In this document: positions 59,457 to 64,000 of the stretch, in pieces
How positions within the stretch are numbered: position 1 is the first letter of the stretch
Layout: every line of letters starts with the position of its first letter
DNA from: Zygnema circumcarinatum
Lineage: Eukaryota; Streptophyta; Zygnematophyceae; Zygnematales; Zygnemataceae
Reading direction: 5' to 3'
Length of the DNA stretch: 64,000 nucleotides
Assembly: GCA_037447605.1 (NCBI GenBank)
Contig: CM074806.1
Span: 4,895,287-4,959,286, forward strand
The notes under the pieces: model-generated
Seen by the model: the letters and a program-made list of their open reading frames with translations, nothing else
Told to the model about the DNA's origin: nothing
Databases searched by the model: none
Position numbers and translations under genes: made by a program

Positions 59457-62400
59457 ATGGTGCGGGAGACGGCGTACTACGACCTGCTGGGCGTGCCGCC
59501 GACCGCCTCGCAGGAGGCCATCAAGAAGGCCTACTACGTGCAGGTGCGCGCCTCACCGCCCCTTCTCGCCTGTTGTTCTCTTCTCCTTTGGAGCTTCCGC
59601 TCACGCGGCGCGCTCTGCGTGTGCTCAGGCGCGGAAGGTGCATCCCGACAAGAACCCCAACGACCCGCAGGCAGCGGCTAAGTTCCAGGTGAGCTTTGCG
59701 AATTGTGAGGTGCTTGGCCGCGCCATGGTTGCGGACTGCATGCAGCGCTCGTAGAGTCGTGCGAGCAAGGCATGAAGCATGATGGAAGGAAACACCTTGA
59801 AGCGCTACAGGCGGAGATTCTGGATTTGGAGGAGCTTTCAGGAGCTGGGAAATGCGTATCAAGTTCTCAGCGACCCGAAGCAGCGAGAGCGATACGATTC
59901 TGTGGGAAAACATGGCGTCTCCATGTATGCCTTTCGGCCCTCCTCGCGCCTTCTTTGCATAGTCTATCCCGCATCCATGGTGTGCGCAGGACTGGCCAGC
60001 CAGGACTTGTCACTGGCCTGAGGCCCGCTGCCACTCCCAGAGGCGATGCCGATCAACTGCTTTTCATGATTTCTTAGCTCATTTAGCTTATTTTCATGAC
60101 GCTAAGTTTGCAAAATGATTTTAAGTATGGCTGCAAAAGTCACACAATGTGCAGTTAGTGCATTAGCTACCAGTCCGGTAGCTGATCTTCGGCTAATCCC
60201 GTTAACGTCTCCCCTGAATCTACAGCATCAATAATAGTTTTAAATGAATGACCATGACGTTGACGCGAGTGGCGTTTCATGACATGGCCGCAGGGAAATG
60301 ATGGATCCGGTGCAAGTATTCGGAATGCTGTTTGGAAACGAGGTGTTTGAGGAATATGTTGGGCAGCTCCGCCTGGCCACATTTGCCTCAGTGGCCAGTG
60401 AAAGCGGTGGAAGCAGCTATGCGTCTGTAACGCATGGAGGAGATATTGGGGCAGATCCACAGGGGTTTAACATTCAAGATCTTCAGGGAAAGTTGAATGT
60501 AAAGCTACTGGACCATTCGTCCCTGCTAAGTCTAGTTGTACTGCATTCGTCTACAATGACTTGCTATTCCATAAAGACACGCCATGCCTCCTTTCTCTCA
60601 TCTGGCTCCCTGATTTCGGCTTCGAGTTATTATGGAAATTACGAAGGAGCGTCAGTAGCTTTGGCTGAACTAGCAATCAGCACGGTTTGGGATATGCGGG
60701 CTGTTGTTGAAGGGCCATTGACCCTTAACGTGTGTCATCTGTGCGGGGGATGCTCAGGCCACCCAGACAGAGCGAGTTGGAAAGCTGGTAGAGCAGCTGA
60801 GGGAGCGCCTGCAACTGCATGTGCTGGGAGCTAGAGAGGGCTTCCAGGCATGGGCCATGGGAGAGGCAGACCGGCTAGCCCACGCTTGTATGTGTGTGAC
60901 CTTCTTCTCTTCGTCAAGGAAGTTGCTTAGTGCGTCAAACACCATTTGGTATTGAGGTTTGCATTTATGCCAGCCCTCCAACTCATGCTAGCTTTTTGTG
61001 TTTTTGCGTAATTTGCAGCCTTTGGTGAAGAAATGCTGCAGACAGTAGGATACATGTACGAGCACATAGCTGCCAAGCACCTCGGCAAGAACCCTTCGTA
61101 CCTCTTTCTGCCATATTTTGCAGAGGTGGTTTTGGAGAAAGCCCATTTAGTAAACACCAACTTTTCTGCAATCGGAGGTGCGCTATCGTCCAACCTTTCC
61201 TGCGGAATATCACATTCAATTTATGTTTCTGTGACAGGGTCAGAGCGGGCCTATAGTCTTACAGAGTCTGATGTATTGTAGTGGGTCGTCTGATGCGTGG
61301 TGCAGGTGCCTTTCAGCTGATGCAGCTGCAGCTCAGCATGCGCGAGCAATTGGGCGCAGAGCAGATGGATGAATCAGCCATTGGGGCGTATTTGGAAAGC
61401 AAACAGCAGAGTCTGCTGAATTCGTTGTGGAAGCTGAACGTGGTGGACATCGAGCACACTCTGGTTGCTGTCTGCACTCAGGTGGGATGCAGGCCATGCT
61501 TGCTGACGGGCTTCATGCAGGTATCAGTGGTGGGGAGATCTCGTCCGTTCTCTTCAGTGAATGGCTTCCAAGGCCAGGCAGTGTGCAGTTTCGGGGCCTG
61601 CAGCTGCTCGCTGTGGTGGTGACTGTGCAGCATTCTGAAGAGGGTGCTTTCGGCCTCCCTGCTTGGAGGGGCAGGTGCTAACAGAGCCAGATGTGTCCCA
61701 AGAGATTTTACAGAAGCGAGCGGAGGCGCTGAAGCAACTTGGCATGACGTTTCAGGCACGGCTTATCCCTTTGCTGTGAACATGCGGCATTGGTCAAGAT
61801 CGCTTACCGTTGTGGTAGTAATGGCGAGTGAGATTGGTCCCTTTTGTTGAATGAGGGGAGGTTGGAAAGGATAGTGAGGGATAATTGAAGGAGAAGCTGA
61901 GCTGCCACATGTGGATTGCAGAATTACAAGAACAAGAATCACCACATTGGACGTATCAATGGGGGCTTTCATCCAAGTGCAGCTGCCTCTGAGCGCACTC
62001 CCTCTGCGGGCCATGGAGGAGGGGTGTTTGGCGGCTTCAGCTTTTTTTCACAACAACACCGGGTGATTGATCCTCTCATCTTCCTGATTTCAGGCACAGC
62101 TGTCTATTCCCAGTTTGCATTTCAATATTGCTAAGAAAGGCTTGACCCTGAACTACGGCATGCATTGTTTAACTTAGCATGTCTGGCTTTTATTCATCGT
62201 AGAAGAGGAGGACAACGGATCATAGCCTCGTGTTTTCTAGAGTTCTAGAATTATGTTGACGTCTCATTGGTCAATGTGACGGTCAGAGCAGGCAATGGAA
62301 GCAGCCTGTTGAGGTGACACAAGAAGGGACTCTGAGATTGCCTGCTGACATGTGAGCTGTTCATTTTTTGAGCTGCTCTCTGATGACAGTGAGGGGGCGC

Positions 62401-63456
62401 TTGTCATCTCAGGATGGGAAAGCAGAGCAGGTAAGCGAGGAAACGTCCACTTCTGGGAACGAGGAGAAGCAGGAGAGTGGCGGTAGCAGCTTCTTCACCG
62501 CATTTTTCACACCCGCTCAGGTGAGTCGAATTGCAAGTGCCATGATGTTTATTTCATTCAGCTGAAATTGTTTAAGTTTACACCAGCTTCAACTCCGCTC
62601 TTAGGTCGTTTGTTATCTGTGAACTATCCTAGCATCAGGTGTATGTCAGAGAAACCAGGTGGCCAGTTATAGGCGAATTGCTGGCCTTTGGATACAATCG
62701 TTCCATTCGCAGTTTTTCTCTGTTGTTTTGTTTTGCGTGGTCCATTATTTATTTACTTGGGCTTCATTGGTGGTTCCAGTTTTATTTCGCGATTGTATTA
62801 TGTGTGATCTGTTAGTAGACGATTGAATCATTCTGATTTACAAGTTTTTTCATTCTTCATTCTTTTAATATGTGAAGATTCAACTGTTGGTCCTCTACGT
62901 ATCGGATTGACTGCTGAGCATCAGGAATGCAGGATGTTTCGCATTTCTACGAGCATTAGACCTTGCCAGAAATGTTAACGTTGCGCTGTGTTGCGAGGCA
63001 GGGAGCCGAAGGCAAGGGGACGCAGGCGGCAGCTTCCGATAGCCAGAGCAGCGCGGCGCAGTCGTCGGACACCTCTCACGTCGCTGCGAACCCGGCAAAA
63101 GGGTTCTTCGACCTGTTCTCTCCTTCTGTGGTGAGCACTGGAGCCATCCACCTTCTCCTCTCTGCTTCCAAAGGGGTGAGGAATCCCTGCTGCTGTTGTT
63201 AAAAGTGAGGCACCTTTTGTGGTTGTGAGGGCAGAAGCCCAAGGACGGTACAGCTGCTTCAGCCGCTGCCGCCGCTGGGAGCACCTCCGGCACTGACTCT
63301 GCGGAGGCGTCGAAGCCTTCCACGTCCAAAAGCCTGACTGACATCTTCAATGACTTGAAGGTCAATTGGACACAGCCTCCAAAAGCACCCGTTCAAGCGC
63401 CTACTCTTAGTTCTTCGCCGCAAAATCCGACGGAGAAGAAAGTAAACCTGTCATAG
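59457..63456 (+). CDS. DnaJ-10-type J-protein with DnaJ-X domain
   Basis: An Hsp70 co-chaperone of the plant DnaJ-10 (ATJ10) type. Exon 59457-59543 encodes [17 protein letters not shown] and IKKAYYVQ. Exon 59629 onward gives [20 protein letters not shown] with the HPD motif. The next exon gives [20 protein letters not shown]. The DnaJ-X region follows: [20 protein letters not shown] (60299 onward), [20 protein letters not shown] (about 60780), [20 protein letters not shown] (about 61030), [40 protein letters not shown], and [20 protein letters not shown] to TFQ at 61755. Most relatives end soon after. Here four phase-0 exons can follow (61922-62060, about 62410-62520, 63000-63130, 63238-63456), encoding a Ser/Ala-rich tail ending EKKVNLS. 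Reaching the first of them needs a GC donor at 61756; otherwise the protein ends at a TGA near 61780. Confidence 0.87.
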
Positions 63457-64000
63457 AGATGCAATGTAGTGTACAGTGTTTATAATTACTTTGTGCCCGC
63501 CGCAGCTGTTGTCCTGGGCAGGGAGCTGCGCAACCGGGGCTAGATTGGTACATAAGATGATTATTTTCGAAATAATTGAAGGTTGCTATGTCACAGCACT
63601 CAAGTGATTTAACTGGCTTTGGATGCAATTTATCAGCGCACCGCACAGGCGAAGTCCTCTCACTCGCATGGCACGCTTCTTGTAGAGAATGCGTTCTTAC
63701 TGGTGGAAGCCCGCCGCCCTCCCGCCCGGCCGGAGCCGGCAGGGAACGGATGCAAAAAGAGCTTGACACTTGCTGCCAACTTGGAAAAGCGCGAAGAGTA
63801 ATTCCTTGTGAACGAAGCATCGCGCTCCAACGGAACTGTTCCTGCCCGCTATTGCATATTTTCTGAGTTCTGTCTGCATCTTTTAGCCACATCGGCTGGT
63901 CCACCGTGTTGCCGCCTGCTGCCGCTGTCCTGTGCTCTCCTGTCCGCCTCCGCCACTGCCTTGGGCGCGGCTCTGGCTCGGGCTCTGGCTCTGGCAGGCT
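63457..64000. other. Downstream end of window
   Basis: Region after the DnaJ-10-like stop. The last 120 bases are GC-rich with GGCTCTGGCTCGGG-like repeats and could be the start of another gene. No exon is supported. Confidence 0.4.

Overview
This is nuclear DNA from an intron-rich eukaryote, most likely a green alga or another member of the green plant lineage. Most genes are split by GT-AG introns with strong acceptors. The encoded proteins follow the plant versions of their families: plant-type cereblon, UBC16-type E2, plastid-type phosphoglycerate mutase, DnaJ-10-type J-protein, GT61 glycosyltransferase, and DPH6 with two RidA domains. I cannot name the species. The first 3' end carries AATAAA, and I saw no TGTAA signal of the kind core chlorophytes use just after the stop codons.

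Layout: 1-1567 (+) the 3' end of a USO1/p115 vesicle-tethering factor. 2423-10083 (+) an RBBP6/PQT3-type E3 ubiquitin ligase with DWNN, CCHC and U-box/RING domains. 11633-14695 (-) an intronless kinase gene with two kinase domains made by an internal tandem duplication. 14696-16423 repeat-like DNA with inverted repeats. 16424-20115 (-) a GT61 glycosyltransferase. 20769-25145 (-) cereblon. 25418-28849 (+) a sphingosine/long-chain-base kinase. 29418-35043 (-) DPH6. 35165-38441 (+) LCMT1, the PP2A leucine carboxyl methyltransferase. About 39259-42455 (+) a UBE2W/UBC16-type E2. 42476-43241 two short coding-like stretches that I do not recognise. 44928-47519 (+) a plastid phosphoglycerate mutase. 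48326-53176 (-) RIO2 kinase. 54189-59065 (-) a MYBBP1A/DNA polymerase V homologue. 59457-63456 (+) a DnaJ-10-type J-protein with a serine-rich tail.

This is a gene-dense housekeeping region, not an operon or a single system. Three pairs are arranged head to head with 121-391 bp between start codons: cereblon/sphingosine kinase, DPH6/LCMT1 and MYBBP1A/DnaJ-10. Several genes act in ubiquitin-dependent turnover (RBBP6, cereblon, UBE2W) or in ribosome and translation biology (DPH6, RIO2, MYBBP1A). That overlap may be chance.

The features I found most unusual are clusters of GTAC/CCGTACGG motifs near gene starts, G-rich purine tracts on the sense strand just upstream of several start codons, the double kinase whose second domain has changed in its catalytic and activation loops, an algal cereblon that keeps the whole tri-tryptophan drug-binding cage, an AT-rich open frame inside a MYBBP1A intron, and many tetranucleotide arrays, one of which makes up most of an LCMT1 intron.
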